46,055 nt of DNA. Origin: Saprospiraceae bacterium (lineage in GTDB: Bacteria > Bacteroidota > Bacteroidia > Chitinophagales > Saprospiraceae). The notes below the pieces were generated by a model that saw only the letters and a program-made list of their open reading frames with translations, was not told the origin of the DNA and searched no databases. Numbering within the stretch: the stretch's first letter is position 1; each line of letters starts with the position of its first letter. This document shows, piece after piece, positions 26,082 to 34,748 of this stretch. Both the position numbers and the translations under genes were made by a program. The DNA lies in assembly GCA_022841345.1 (NCBI GenBank), contig JALHRR010000031.1, forward strand, positions 1 to 46,055, in the 5' to 3' direction.

Positions 26082-27560
26082 TTACTTTAAATACTCTGAC
26101 TTAACAGATTCATAATCAGGCATATGTCTATAATGCCATTTTTTAACTACCAAACCATCTTTCATTAATAACAATCCCGGATTAGAGCGTTGGATGGTTT
26201 TCAAAAGGATATCATCTGCCTTATAAAAGTCAAACGGGATTTCTGCCTTAGTTCTAATGTCATCGATCGCAGCTTTACTTGCGGATCCAACTATCCCGAA
26301 TACTTTGTGATTATCCTTCATGGCAGCTGCAGCAAGCTCGTTCACAGAAGTCCTGAATCTGTCCAGATACTTTTGATTCCATTCAAATACTTCTACATCT
26401 TGTTCTGAGGTATTGACCACAGGAACTTCATTGATAGTCGTATCTCCTGCAGGCCCTATGATGGTATCCTGACGGAAGGTAGTATCACTAACTTCCATCG
26501 TCTGAAAGTTAGATGAACCTTTAAATTTATACGCAATAAATATAAAGCTGTATCCTTCTTCTGCAAGTATCTCCTCTCCTACCTCATTGCCTTCTTTATC
26601 CTCCACCATAAATTCTGAAATCTTGGTTTGGGCAACGGAAGGCTCACTTTTTATAGGATCCAAAAATTCCCATTCTTCTTTGGGATAAGACTTGAACTCC
26701 TTCATATATTGATCCTGAGGCATTTCGACTATACGTCCATCTGCAATATTTCTCATGACCAGGGTCACTTCAACAGTCGCCATTGCATCTTCTTCCGCCG
26801 CTTTTTGCTCACGAATATTCACTCCCTCTCTGAAAGGACGGAAATCAATATGCGGCTCATTCCAGTAGAAGTTATTCAGACAGTATAAAAACAATACAAA
26901 AACACTGATCACGGTAACTGCAAGTCTGACCTGAGGCTTGAACAGCTCGTGGAATTTGGCATAGAAGAACAGGAATAAAATGGCAGGAACCATCAGAAAT
27001 ATGTCCTTGATGAAAGAAACTTTAGGTTTAAGTTTAATAAAATCACCAAAGCATCCACAATCTGTCACCTTCATATTAGTCTCTACATATGGCCCCCATT
27101 GTCCAAAACTAAAGAAATTCACATCCGCAGGTACATACCCTGTCAGGAAAGTAAAGCCAGTAAGGAAAGTAAAGAACAACACTATTAAAAAGAACAACCA
27201 GGCAGTCAGCTTTTTCTTGTATCCCATGATCAGCAATAGGCCCAAGATGATTTCAAGGATAATCATAAAGACAGAAAATCCAACACTTAAGGAGGACAAC
27301 CAGGGGAAAAGCGGCGCCAGGAATGAAAATGATGTAGCGGCAAAAGTGGCTTCAAATTCTGCAAAATATTGCTCCATCTTGAAAGCAGTTCCCATCGGAT
27401 CTACGGCTTTTACCCAGCCAGAAAAAACAAAAAGTATTCCGCAAAAATTTTGAAGTATGGATAACCATAAAACCTTAATATGCGAAGTGCTAAACTTGAG
27501 AATGAGGGTAAATACGATTGCTATCAATCCGATTGTTCCCGTCAATGTAAGTATGCTCAT
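26082..27560 (-). CDS. BT_3928-type DoxX/MauE membrane protein
   Basis: The 492-residue protein begins with a DoxX/MauE-like membrane part: a short N-terminal helix, FCGILFVFSGWVKAVDPMG, then about four further helices up to ~residue 240. The conserved DCGCFGDF lies between the helices. The remaining ~240 residues are a soluble domain with a thioredoxin-like close (GLLLMKDGLVVKKWHYRHMP). This layout is conserved in Bacteroidota. The CxC motif and MauE relation suggest thiol or quinone redox chemistry at the inner membrane, but no substrate is established. It is 113 bases upstream of nusB on the same strand. Confidence 0.75.
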   Translation of the reverse strand: MSILTLTGTIGLIAIVFTLILKFSTSHIKVLWLSILQNFCGILFVFSGWVKAVDPMGTAFKMEQYFAEFEATFAATSFSFLAPLFPWLSSLSVGFSVFMIILEIILGLLLIMGYKKKLTAWLFFLIVLFFTFLTGFTFLTGYVPADVNFFSFGQWGPYVETNMKVTDCGCFGDFIKLKPKVSFIKDIFLMVPAILFLFFYAKFHELFKPQVRLAVTVISVFVLFLYCLNNFYWNEPHIDFRPFREGVNIREQKAAEEDAMATVEVTLVMRNIADGRIVEMPQDQYMKEFKSYPKEEWEFLDPIKSEPSVAQTKISEFMVEDKEGNEVGEEILAEEGYSFIFIAYKFKGSSNFQTMEVSDTTFRQDTIIGPAGDTTINEVPVVNTSEQDVEVFEWNQKYLDRFRTSVNELAAAAMKDNHKVFGIVGSASKAAIDDIRTKAEIPFDFYKADDILLKTIQRSNPGLLLMKDGLVVKKWHYRHMPDYESVKSEYLK

Positions 27561-27805
27561 AAACTATTTGTTATTGTACCATAATGAATATTCCGATCTG
27601 CTCAGTCAGAGTGCTTGCACGAAGCCAAAACTGCAAAAAGATCATTTTGTTCGGATTCACATTCTAATCCAGACCATTATAAAAAGCAATTTTTATAAAT
27701 TATTCGTAATTATCTTGTTGCAGCTCCTCTTTGGCACAAATTTAACAATTCAGACGATCTCCTCATCCCTGTTTGATTAATTTTACCATTTCATTAAGGC
27801 TTAAT

Positions 27806-28681
27806 ATGATTGCATTTGTAATTGCTGTATTGACTAACACCCTGATTGGTGTGATATTCAAGTATTTCAGCAAATATAAGGTGCAGGCTTATCCTGCTAT
27901 AATTATCAACTACATTGTTTGTTCAGCAATAGGATGGGGAGTCTATCACCGGGAACTGAATTCGCCAGCTTTCTGGGAGGCTGAATGGATTCCATATGGC
28001 CTGGGTTTGGGTGTAATTTTCAGCCTCGGATTCTATCTGGCTTCTCAGTGCATTGCTCATCATGGTATGGGATTGACAGCTATGATGCAGAAAATAAGCA
28101 TGATTATCACTGTCGTATATTCTATTATTTTCTTTCAGGAATCGGCAGGGGTCATGAAGTGGACAGGTATTATACTGGCTATGGCAGCCATAATTCTTAT
28201 CAATTGGAATTTTGAGAAGACAAATACAAAACAAAGAACGAAAATTTGGATTCTTACCCTGCCCGTCCTGGTCTTCCTTGTGAACGGGACTATCGATACC
28301 ACTATCTTTCATGTTAAAAGCTCTGATATTCTGGATGTAGATGGAGGACATTTCTCTACGGCTATCTTTAGTATGGCAGCATGTCTCGGTGTCATAGCCG
28401 GGGTAGTTTTACTTCTTATGAAGAAAATTAGTTTTACAGGAAAGGAGGTTTTAGGGGGTGTCATCCTGGGAGTACCCAATTTTATTTCCGTATATGCCGT
28501 GATGCTGGCGATAGAAACAGGATGGGGTGGCACTGTACTTTTTCCCATTTTAAATATTTCAATTATTATTTGTTCGATGGCAGTGGGATACTGGATCTTT
28601 TCAGAAAAAACGAATCGTATCAAAATCATTGGACTTATTCTAGCTATCTTAGCCATTGTGTTAATTGCAGCTGAGGTATGA
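27806..28681 (+). CDS. EamA/DMT-family transporter
   Basis: The start at 27806 (MIAFVIAVLTNTLIGVIFKYF) gives about 291 residues; an in-frame ATG at 27773 would add only a short polar stretch. There are about ten membrane segments in two EamA-like halves, with the first half ending near WNFEKTNTKQRTK. DMT carriers export or import metabolites; the substrate cannot be read. The gene's stop overlaps the yigZ start by four bases (ATGA), forming an operon with yigZ and coaE. Confidence 0.75.
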   Translation: MIAFVIAVLTNTLIGVIFKYFSKYKVQAYPAIIINYIVCSAIGWGVYHRELNSPAFWEAEWIPYGLGLGVIFSLGFYLASQCIAHHGMGLTAMMQKISMIITVVYSIIFFQESAGVMKWTGIILAMAAIILINWNFEKTNTKQRTKIWILTLPVLVFLVNGTIDTTIFHVKSSDILDVDGGHFSTAIFSMAACLGVIAGVVLLLMKKISFTGKEVLGGVILGVPNFISVYAVMLAIETGWGGTVLFPILNISIIICSMAVGYWIFSEKTNRIKIIGLILAILAIVLIAAEV

Positions 28682-29325
28682 TAGAAGACGTATTTCACAC
28701 TATTTCAGGACCTTCGGAAGGATTCTTTAAGGATAAGGGAAGCAAATTTTATGCTTATGCTTTTCCTGTGAAGTCAACTGATGAAATTCAGTTGAATTTG
28801 GATCAGGTCAGGAAAAACCACCTCAAAGCACGTCATGCCTGCTATGCCTGGAGACTTGGTGTCGATGGTAACCAGCATCGTGCCAATGATGATGGAGAGC
28901 CTTCAGGAACTGCAGGCAGACCTATCCTCGGACAGATTGATAGTTTTAGAGTGACTGATATATTTATTGTAGTCATCCGTTATTTCGGAGGGACATTACT
29001 GGGAACTTCAGGGCTTATTCAGGCGTACAGGGAAAGTGTAGCTGATGCTTTGAAAAATGCGGAAATCATTGAAAAATATATCAGTGATCATCTCAGCTTA
29101 AGTTTTGAATACAGTCAGATGAGCGATGTGATGAATGTGATGAAGAAATTTGAACTCAGTCCACACAGCCAAGCCTTTGAACTGAAGCCTGAATTACAAT
29201 TGATTATCCGTAAAAGAGATACAGATGCCTTCCTGCATCTGTTGAAAGCACACCTGGCAAATGTAAGTATGGAAGAAGCTGAAGGTCTTGATATTAAAGA
29301 TTTAATAAGTTTAAATTACTTATAA
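28678..29325 (+). CDS. YigZ/IMPACT family protein
   Basis: The 215-residue protein has the IMPACT N-terminal domain (KDKGSKFYAYAFPVKS, HACYAWRLG, NDDGEPSGTAGRPIL, VIRYFGGTLLG) and the C-terminal DUF1949 ferredoxin-like domain (about 135-205). YigZ relatives are thought to interact with translation or ribosomes, and eukaryotic IMPACT inhibits GCN2; the bacterial role is not fixed. It lies between the transporter and coaE with overlapping ends on both sides, so the three are cotranslated. Confidence 0.87.
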   Translation: MIEDVFHTISGPSEGFFKDKGSKFYAYAFPVKSTDEIQLNLDQVRKNHLKARHACYAWRLGVDGNQHRANDDGEPSGTAGRPILGQIDSFRVTDIFIVVIRYFGGTLLGTSGLIQAYRESVADALKNAEIIEKYISDHLSLSFEYSQMSDVMNVMKKFELSPHSQAFELKPELQLIIRKRDTDAFLHLLKAHLANVSMEEAEGLDIKDLISLNYL

Positions 29326-29948
29326 TGCTAAAAGTAGGAATCACCGGTGGAATAGGTAGCGGCAAAACCACTGTCTGCAAACTCTTCGCTGTCTTCGGAG
29401 TTCCGGTTTATTATGCCGATGAAAGAGCAAAAGCAATTACTACTTCAAATACTTCAGTTAAAGCACGAATTATCGAAGCTTTTGGAGCGGAGTCATATCT
29501 GCCGGACGGAAGCTACAACAGGCCATATATCTCAGGACTGGTATTTAAAGACGCTGAAAAATTAGCATTATTAAACAGCATCATACATCCTGCAGTCATA
29601 GAAGATGGAATAGAATGGCAAAAACAACATTCGCAACAAGCTTACATCCTCAAAGAAGCGGCATTACTTTTTGAATCAGGCAGTTACCGTGATTTGGATA
29701 AAATTATATTTGTAGCCGCACCTGAATCCATAAGAATTCAGCGGGTCATGACCCGGGATCATCTCAGCGAAGCCGAAGTGGAATACCGAATTCAAAAACA
29801 AATGCCCGATGAAGAAAAAAGAACCAAAAGCGATTTCCTCATCCTGAATGATGGAACTACGTCACTGATCCGACAGGTAAAAACCTTACACCGTAGCCTT
29901 TGCGCGTATTCCCGTTGGATGGAAATCGGGAATCGGTTAATCGGTTAA
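29325..29948 (+). CDS. coaE: Dephospho-CoA kinase
   Basis: The 207-residue protein begins MLKVGITGGIGSGKTTVCKLF, with P-loop GGIGSGKT at 8-15. It then has the CoaE signatures YYADERAK, LNSIIHPAV, ALLFESGSY and RVMTRDHLS with the LID arginines. It phosphorylates the ribose 3'-OH of dephospho-CoA, the last step of CoA synthesis, in the cytoplasm. Its ATG shares one base with the yigZ stop. Length is normal. A 42-bp repeat tract begins 36 bases after its stop. Confidence 0.95.
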   Translation: MLKVGITGGIGSGKTTVCKLFAVFGVPVYYADERAKAITTSNTSVKARIIEAFGAESYLPDGSYNRPYISGLVFKDAEKLALLNSIIHPAVIEDGIEWQKQHSQQAYILKEAALLFESGSYRDLDKIIFVAAPESIRIQRVMTRDHLSEAEVEYRIQKQMPDEEKRTKSDFLILNDGTTSLIRQVKTLHRSLCAYSRWMEIGNRLIG

Positions 29949-29983
29949 TTGAAGTAAGGGTAAAGAGTGTAAGCCGAAATTAA

Positions 29984-30154
29984 GCCCTGAAAGGGCGACA
30001 TATACAAGCGAGGTGGTGCAACCCCTCGCTGAAAGGGCGACATATACAAGCGAGGCGGTGCAACCCCTCGCTGAAAGGGCGACATATACAAGCGAGGTGG
30101 TGCAACCCCTCGCTGAAAGGGCGAAATATACAAGCGAGGCGGTGCAACCCCTCG
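29984..30154. repeat. Four tandem 42-bp hairpin repeats
   Basis: Units start at 29987, 30029, 30071 and 30113, each beginning CTGAAAGGGCGACATATACA. Each unit contains GCGAGG paired with CCTCGC, and the unit junction re-forms an AGGG hairpin (first GCCCT/AGGGC at 29984-29996). Units 1 and 3 read GAGGTGG while 2 and 4 read GAGGCGG, pointing to duplication of an 84-bp dimer. Because 42 is a multiple of three, open frames run through on both strands, but they are artefacts of the repeat. Confidence 0.85.
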
Positions 30155-30171
30155 CGAAAATAGCCGAACAA

Positions 30172-30232
30172 GTCCCAGCGGGACGCAATACCGGTAGCCC
30201 CGTATTTCAACATATCAAGTGTGCCGTAAGGA
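30172..30232. repeat. Additional small hairpins after the 42-bp repeats
   Basis: GTCCC (30172-30176) pairs with GGGAC (30180-30184) over AGC. Near 30219-30232, GTGTGCC and GGACAC can pair with one bulge. They resemble GTCCC-GGGAC hairpins dispersed in Bacteroidota spacers. Confidence 0.5.
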
Positions 30233-30271
30233 CACAATTTAAAATAAGCCCAAAATTTTATTACAAAAATA

Positions 30272-30318
30272 TTTGCGTAACCGATCAGTTACACATATAT
30301 TTGTAACTGATTGGTTAC
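30272..30318 (+). promoter_or_regulatory. Promoter overlapped by two operators of the ArsR-family gene
   Basis: TTTG (30272-30275), a 20-base gap and TATATTTG (30296-30303) match the Bacteroidota promoter fully. Two related 16-mers cover it: GTAACCGATCAGTTAC (30277-30292) in the spacer and GTAACTGATTGGTTAC (30303-30318) over the start site. They are inverted copies differing at one base, and each is itself a GTAAC/GTTAC dyad. This is what autorepression by the encoded dimeric repressor would need. Confidence 0.8.
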
Positions 30319-30332
30319 CTAATATAAATACT

Positions 30333-30644
30333 ATGCGCAGAGATGCCTTTCAAGCCATTGCAGATCCAACCCGCAGGGAGATTTTATTTCTTTTAAAAAA
30401 CAACACACTAAACATCAATAGTGTAGCGGATAAATTCAATATCAGCCGTCCGGCCATTTCAAAACACATGAAAATCCTAACAGAATGCGGACTCGTAATC
30501 GTACATCAACAGGGACGCGAAAGATTTTGTGAGGCAAATCCTGAAAAATTAAAGGAGGTTTCCAATTGGATCGACAAATACACCAACTTCTGGAACAGCA
30601 AACTGGATGCTCTGGAAAAATACCTGGATAGCAGAGAAGATTAA
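30333..30644 (+). CDS. ArsR-family transcriptional repressor
   Basis: The start at 30333 (MRRDAFQAIADPTRREIL) gives 103 residues, typical for the family. The winged helix-turn-helix is clear: NINSVADKFNISRPAISKHMKIL with wing GLVIVHQQGRERF. The metal-site ELCVCDL motif of true ArsR/SmtB sensors is absent, as is usual for the subgroup paired with SRPBCC/AHSA1 proteins. It should repress its own operon through the GTAAC dyads just upstream; the inducing signal is unknown. The SRPBCC gene follows after 40 bases. Confidence 0.88.
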   Translation: MRRDAFQAIADPTRREILFLLKNNTLNINSVADKFNISRPAISKHMKILTECGLVIVHQQGRERFCEANPEKLKEVSNWIDKYTNFWNSKLDALEKYLDSRED

Positions 30645-30684
30645 CTATCTCATATTACTCCTCAAACTAATAAATGCTCTAAAC

Positions 30685-31629
30685 ATGCAAAAAGGAAAAG
30701 TAGCAAAACTTGAAGACGGTTTTCAAGTCAAATTTGAAAGAAAATTACCTCATGCTGCAGAAAAAGTCTGGGATGCCCTTACCAAATCAGAATTGCTGAA
30801 ATTCTGGTTTACTGATATTGAGATGGATTTCAGACCCGGTGGAAAAATGACCATTTGGTTTAGAGATGAACAGAAAACAAAAACCCATGGAGAGATTGTT
30901 CGAATCGAAGCTCCCCGCCTCTTTGAATACACATGGGAAGGAGAATTAGCTACCTGGGAAATAATAGAAGAGGATAATAATTCTTGTACACTTAAATTGA
31001 CATACAGCAAATTAGCTCAAGAATACGCTGTCAATGCTCCCGCCGGGTTCCACAGTTTACTGGATAGATTAGAAGAATTACTTGAAGGTGATAAAACCAT
31101 CCACCCATTTGGAACTGAGGAAAATGATCCAAAACAACTCCACTTGCAGGAGGAATATGCTCAAATGATCCTGAAAGATTACCCGGAACTTGAAAAATTT
31201 CAGCCCATTGTAAAAGAAAAGCTACTAAACGCATCTGTTGAGCGCGTCTGGAGAGCCATCACGGACAAGGATCAAATGAAAAAATGGTATTTTGATTTGA
31301 AAGCCTTCGAACCTGTTCCCGGTTTTGAATTTTCATTTGAAGGACAAGGCCACAAAGGAGAAAAATACATTCATCATTGCAAAATTCTGGAAGTAATACC
31401 TTTCAAAAAGCTGCAGCATACCTGGACATATGAAAATTTTGAAGGTGAATCAATAGTAACTTTTGATTTAACTGAGGAAGGCGATAAAGTCCGAATCAAA
31501 CTAACGCATACCGGAATACATACTTTCCCGGCAGACAATCCGGATTTTGCAAAGGACAGTTTCAACGGAGGCTGGACAGAATTAATCACGGTGTTGCTGC
31601 CTAAGTTTTTGGAATCGGAGAGATCATAA
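30685..31629 (+). CDS. Tandem SRPBCC (AHSA1-like) protein
   Basis: The start at 30685 (MQKGKVAKLEDGFQVKFER) gives 314 residues. Two START/SRPBCC domains are fused. The first (about 10-140) has KVWDALTKSELLKFWF and GEIVRIEAPRLFEYTW. The second (about 178-310) has RVWRAITDKDQMKKWYF and CKILEVIPFKKLQHTW. Usual ArsR-linked AHSA1 proteins have a single domain of ~150 residues, so this is a duplication within one chain. They bind hydrophobic ligands; the ligand here is unknown. It is regulated with the upstream ArsR gene. Confidence 0.82.
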   Translation: MQKGKVAKLEDGFQVKFERKLPHAAEKVWDALTKSELLKFWFTDIEMDFRPGGKMTIWFRDEQKTKTHGEIVRIEAPRLFEYTWEGELATWEIIEEDNNSCTLKLTYSKLAQEYAVNAPAGFHSLLDRLEELLEGDKTIHPFGTEENDPKQLHLQEEYAQMILKDYPELEKFQPIVKEKLLNASVERVWRAITDKDQMKKWYFDLKAFEPVPGFEFSFEGQGHKGEKYIHHCKILEVIPFKKLQHTWTYENFEGESIVTFDLTEEGDKVRIKLTHTGIHTFPADNPDFAKDSFNGGWTELITVLLPKFLESERS

Positions 31630-31817
31630 TCTGAGAAAAAATATATTTGGAAAGCAACACATAATAAGTCCGTTCAATACCACACACTTACGCATTTCCA
31701 CTTACGCCTTCTCCCGGCTGATCCCTTCCACATTTCACCTTTCTCATTTTGCTAAGAACTAATAGCATCTTCCCGGGCATTACATAGCAGCTCATCAAAT
31801 GCTTTAGTCGTAGTCCG

Positions 31818-31929
31818 GGTGACATCCTGCTCGCTAATGCTCGCATGGTGACATCCTTTGCCTGCGGCAAAAGGTGACATCCCCGAATTAAATGATTGCA
31901 AAGCAGTCATTTAATTCGGAGGTGACAGC
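31818..31929 (+). repeat. Hairpin array 5, GGTGACATC linkers
   Basis: Linkers GGTGACATC lie at 31818-31826, 31847-31855 and 31873-31881, with GGTGACAGC at 31921-31929. The hairpins are a GCTCGCTAATGCTCGC unit, TTTGCC-tgc-GGCAAA (31857-31871), and CCGAATTAAATGA (31883-31895) / TCATTTAATTCGG (31907-31919). Same order as array 2; the large hairpin has a different stem and an inverted loop. Confidence 0.75.
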
Positions 31930-31983
31930 TGCCGCCTAATACAAGCATGCACCTCAAAAACAAGACCGGGATAAGGTTCTCAC

Positions 31984-32115
31984 CCAAAACTCACAACTCA
32001 CAAGGCTGTTATTCTCCCGGCTGTTAAACTTGAGGCTTGAGACTTGTAGCTTGTAGATTACCTCCCTGGCTGTTTACTTACCACTTACGCCTTACTACTT
32101 ACCCCTTTCTTATTC
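31984..32115. repeat. Heptanucleotide repeats with GGCTGTT words
   Basis: Steps ACTTGAG, GCTTGAG, ACTTGTA, GCTTGTA (about 32029-32056) and CTTACCA, CTTACGC, CTTACTA, CTTACCC (about 32087-32113) alternate with GGCTGTT words at about 32004, 32020 and 32069. No gene in 31630-32212. Bases 32116-32212 are AT-rich and should contain the promoter of the DUF748 gene. Confidence 0.65.
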
Positions 32116-32212
32116 CTCTTTTATATAACGAAGAATCAAAAATATATAACACAAACAAGGTAGAAGCTCCGACCTTTAAAGTTATAAAAAGATCAAAAAA
32201 ATCTTCTGACAA

Positions 32213-33367
32213 ATGACTTCAGATACGCCCAAAAAGAAGCGCAAAATCCGCAAAAGAAATATTCTCATCACTATAGTAGTAATCCTGATTGCAGCCAGAA
32301 TCCTGCTGCCATACATTGTTCTGCACTATGGCAACAAGACATTAGCGTCCATGGATGGATACTATGGGCATATAGACGACATTACCATTTCACTATATCG
32401 CGGTGCTTATACTATTCACAAATTTTATATCAATAAAGTGGATTCCGCTACTACTGACCAAACTCCCTTTATTTCATCGGAAATAATTGACCTTTCAGTT
32501 GAGTGGAAAGCACTTTTCAAAGGTAAAATTGTAGGAGAACTGGATTTTTCGCAACCAAAAGTCCTGTTTACTAAAGACAAAGTTGAACCGGAAGACATTC
32601 AGAAAGACACGACTGACTTCAAAGATATCCTGAAGGACTTTATGCCTTTAAAAATCAACCGTTTCGAAGTCAATCAGGGAGAAATTCATTACATAGATGA
32701 ATCATCCTCACCAAAATTGGATTTATTCCTGGATAGGGCCCATATTCTCGCTCAAAATTTATCCAGCGTTCAGGACACCTCACTGCTTCCTGCTAAAGTC
32801 GATGCTCATGCTCATGTGTATGGGGGACTATTGGCCCTTAATGTCAAACTAAATCCATTGGATAATATATTTGACATGAGTGCAGAATTGAAAAATACAA
32901 ACCTTACAGAATTCAATGAATTTTTCCAGGCATATGCCAATATGGATGTGAGTAAAGGCACATTTGGATTGTACACCGAGATTGCTTCCAAAGAAGGAAA
33001 ATGGGTAGGTTATGTCAAGCCTGTCATCAATGATCTTAAAGTAATTGGTCCTGAAGACAAGGACGACAACTTTTGGAATAAAGTATGGGAAGTTATTGTC
33101 GGAGCCGGAGGTTTAATATTGAAAAATCCTTCTAAAGATCAGGTGGCTACTAAAATACCGATTGAAGGTGATATGAAAGGAACTGACGTTAGTACCTGGT
33201 ATGCCATTATCCAGCTTTTAAGAAATGCATTTGTACAGGCATTATATCCTGCTATTGATAACGAAATTTCTCTTGCCACTCTGAATAAGAACCTGGAAGA
33301 CAGCAACAAAAACTTTTTCCAGAGAGTGTTCTCCAAGCCTGATGAAGAAAAACAAAAAAAGAACTGA
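32213..33367 (+). CDS. DUF748/AsmA-like envelope protein
   Basis: The 384-residue protein has a basic N terminus (PKKKRKIRKRN) followed by one membrane helix (about 18-35), so it is anchored in the inner membrane with the rest in the periplasm. The soluble part has the DUF748 features: YGHIDDITISLYRGAYTI, DLSVEWKALFKGKIVGELDF and PLKINRFEVNQGEIHYID. AsmA-like proteins form long grooves linked to lipid transport or outer membrane assembly; a short member like this is uncharacterised. The next gene begins one base after its stop, so they are cotranscribed. Confidence 0.72.
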   Translation: MTSDTPKKKRKIRKRNILITIVVILIAARILLPYIVLHYGNKTLASMDGYYGHIDDITISLYRGAYTIHKFYINKVDSATTDQTPFISSEIIDLSVEWKALFKGKIVGELDFSQPKVLFTKDKVEPEDIQKDTTDFKDILKDFMPLKINRFEVNQGEIHYIDESSSPKLDLFLDRAHILAQNLSSVQDTSLLPAKVDAHAHVYGGLLALNVKLNPLDNIFDMSAELKNTNLTEFNEFFQAYANMDVSKGTFGLYTEIASKEGKWVGYVKPVINDLKVIGPEDKDDNFWNKVWEVIVGAGGLILKNPSKDQVATKIPIEGDMKGTDVSTWYAIIQLLRNAFVQALYPAIDNEISLATLNKNLEDSNKNFFQRVFSKPDEEKQKKN

Positions 33368-33368
33368 G

Positions 33369-34301
33369 ATGAAAGCGCCTGAAAAGAAAAAGAAAACTAA
33401 ACTACAAACTATCTGGCATCTGACTAAAACTACAGCAATTCACTGGTACAACCGGGATCCTTTCCGTGAGGGATCTATCATAGCCTATTCTGCCATATTT
33501 GCGCTCCCCGGACTATTGGTAGTTATTTTAACTATTGCCGGATACTTCTTCGGTGAAGAAGCGGTCAATGGTCATTTAAGAATGCAGATATCCAGCGCTA
33601 TGGGTGTAGATACTGCCGACTCGGTCGAACAAATGGTAGCAATGGCTGCATCCAATTCAAATTCATGGATAGCATCTGTCATAGGTATTGCCACCATATT
33701 CATTGGTGCTACGGCTGTTTTCGTTCAAATGCAGCGCTCACTAAATAATATCTGGGAAGTGGAAGCCACCACAAAAAAATCAGGAATCTGGAACCTTATC
33801 AAAACCCGCATTTTCTCATTTGGTCTTATTGTATCCATTGCTTTTTTACTACTGATTTCTTTGGTGTTGTCTTCATTACTATCAGCATTGAGCGACTGGC
33901 TGAAACAATATTGGTCGGAGTCTTTGATGAATCTGTTTAAGTATATTGATGTCATCATCTCTATCGGCATCATCACTGTTTTATTCGCATTGATGTTAAA
34001 AATCCTGCCGGATGCAAAGATTAAATCCAAATCGGTTTGGCTGGGAGCTTTCATCACCGCTATATTATTTGTCATAGGAAAAACTGCTCTGGGCTTTTAC
34101 TTCGGTACAGCCGAACCGGGGTCAGGATATGGAGCTGCGGGCTCTGTCATTCTCATTATGCTATGGACTTCCTATTCCTCCATGATCGTTTTCTTTGGGG
34201 CAGAATTTACCAAAGTTTACACCGATTACTATTTCGGTGCTCCCCCTCCTACTGAAATCGCAAAAAAAATCCCTGAAGCAGAAAAGAAAGACGTTTCATA
34301 A
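33369..34301 (+). CDS. YihY/BrkB-family inner membrane protein
   Basis: I prefer the ATG at 33369 (MKAPEKKKKTKLQTIWHL), directly after the previous stop, over 33342 inside the upstream gene. The protein has about 310 residues and six membrane segments. The BrkB/YihY motifs are REGSIIAYSAIFALPGLL, FVQMQRSLNNIWEV, the small-residue-rich middle helices and GSVILIMLWTSYSSMIVFFG with ExTK after it. The family is widespread in envelopes; despite old names, an RNase or virulence role is not supported. It forms an operon with the DUF748 gene. Confidence 0.88.
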   Translation: MKAPEKKKKTKLQTIWHLTKTTAIHWYNRDPFREGSIIAYSAIFALPGLLVVILTIAGYFFGEEAVNGHLRMQISSAMGVDTADSVEQMVAMAASNSNSWIASVIGIATIFIGATAVFVQMQRSLNNIWEVEATTKKSGIWNLIKTRIFSFGLIVSIAFLLLISLVLSSLLSALSDWLKQYWSESLMNLFKYIDVIISIGIITVLFALMLKILPDAKIKSKSVWLGAFITAILFVIGKTALGFYFGTAEPGSGYGAAGSVILIMLWTSYSSMIVFFGAEFTKVYTDYYFGAPPPTEIAKKIPEAEKKDVS

Positions 34302-34383
34302 TTCAGATTCAGTTTCAATAGATTCATCATCTGATAAGCAGCATCCACTGAAAATTTGTATATTCACAAGCAAATCCAAGACG

Positions 34384-34719
34384 ATGAAAATACTATTGTG
34401 GGTTCTCCTTTACCTGACTGCAATCATTCCACTGCACGCACAGAAAATTTTCTCAGTCGATTATGAGAGCCAGGCCGATATCAAAGTATTTGTAGTGGAC
34501 TACGAAAGTCAGGCAGACCTCAAAGTGTATAAGGTAAAATATGAGTCTCAGGCCGGAAAAAACGATGGTAAATGGTTCTTTACCACTTACGCCAGTCAGG
34601 CAGACAAAAAAATATTTTTCGTTGATTATGAAAGCCAGGCACAACTCAAAATCTTCTTTGTCGACTACGAAAGCCAGGCCGGATGGCGCAACAATGCAAA
34701 AAAGAGTCTTCTGTATTAA
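34384..34719 (+). CDS. Septoil-knot (DUF6150) secreted protein
   Basis: The 111-residue protein has a signal peptide (MKILLWVLLYLTAIIPLHAQ). The mature part consists of six near-copies of a short motif, YESQA (one YASQA), each ended by a hydrophobic strand such as KVFVVDYESQADLKVY. The arrangement and length match the small Bacteroidota DUF6150 family, whose members form a deep 7(1) torus knot. The third repeat carries the longer insert KNDGKW and the last ends AGWRNN, as in that family. Function is unknown; it should be periplasmic or secreted. It lies 82 bases after the BrkB gene. Confidence 0.85.
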   Translation: MKILLWVLLYLTAIIPLHAQKIFSVDYESQADIKVFVVDYESQADLKVYKVKYESQAGKNDGKWFFTTYASQADKKIFFVDYESQAQLKIFFVDYESQAGWRNNAKKSLLY

Positions 34720-34748
34720 AAACTAATTTTTAATTCTTTGGGCCTCCC

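Noticed and set aside
27923-28698. Genes antisense to the EamA transporter
   Set aside because: They are shadows of a clear membrane protein gene and have no signal of their own.
29937-30306. Repetitive proteins encoded in several frames
   Set aside because: They are produced by the 42-bp repeat, whose length is a multiple of three; both strands are open and there is no family signal.
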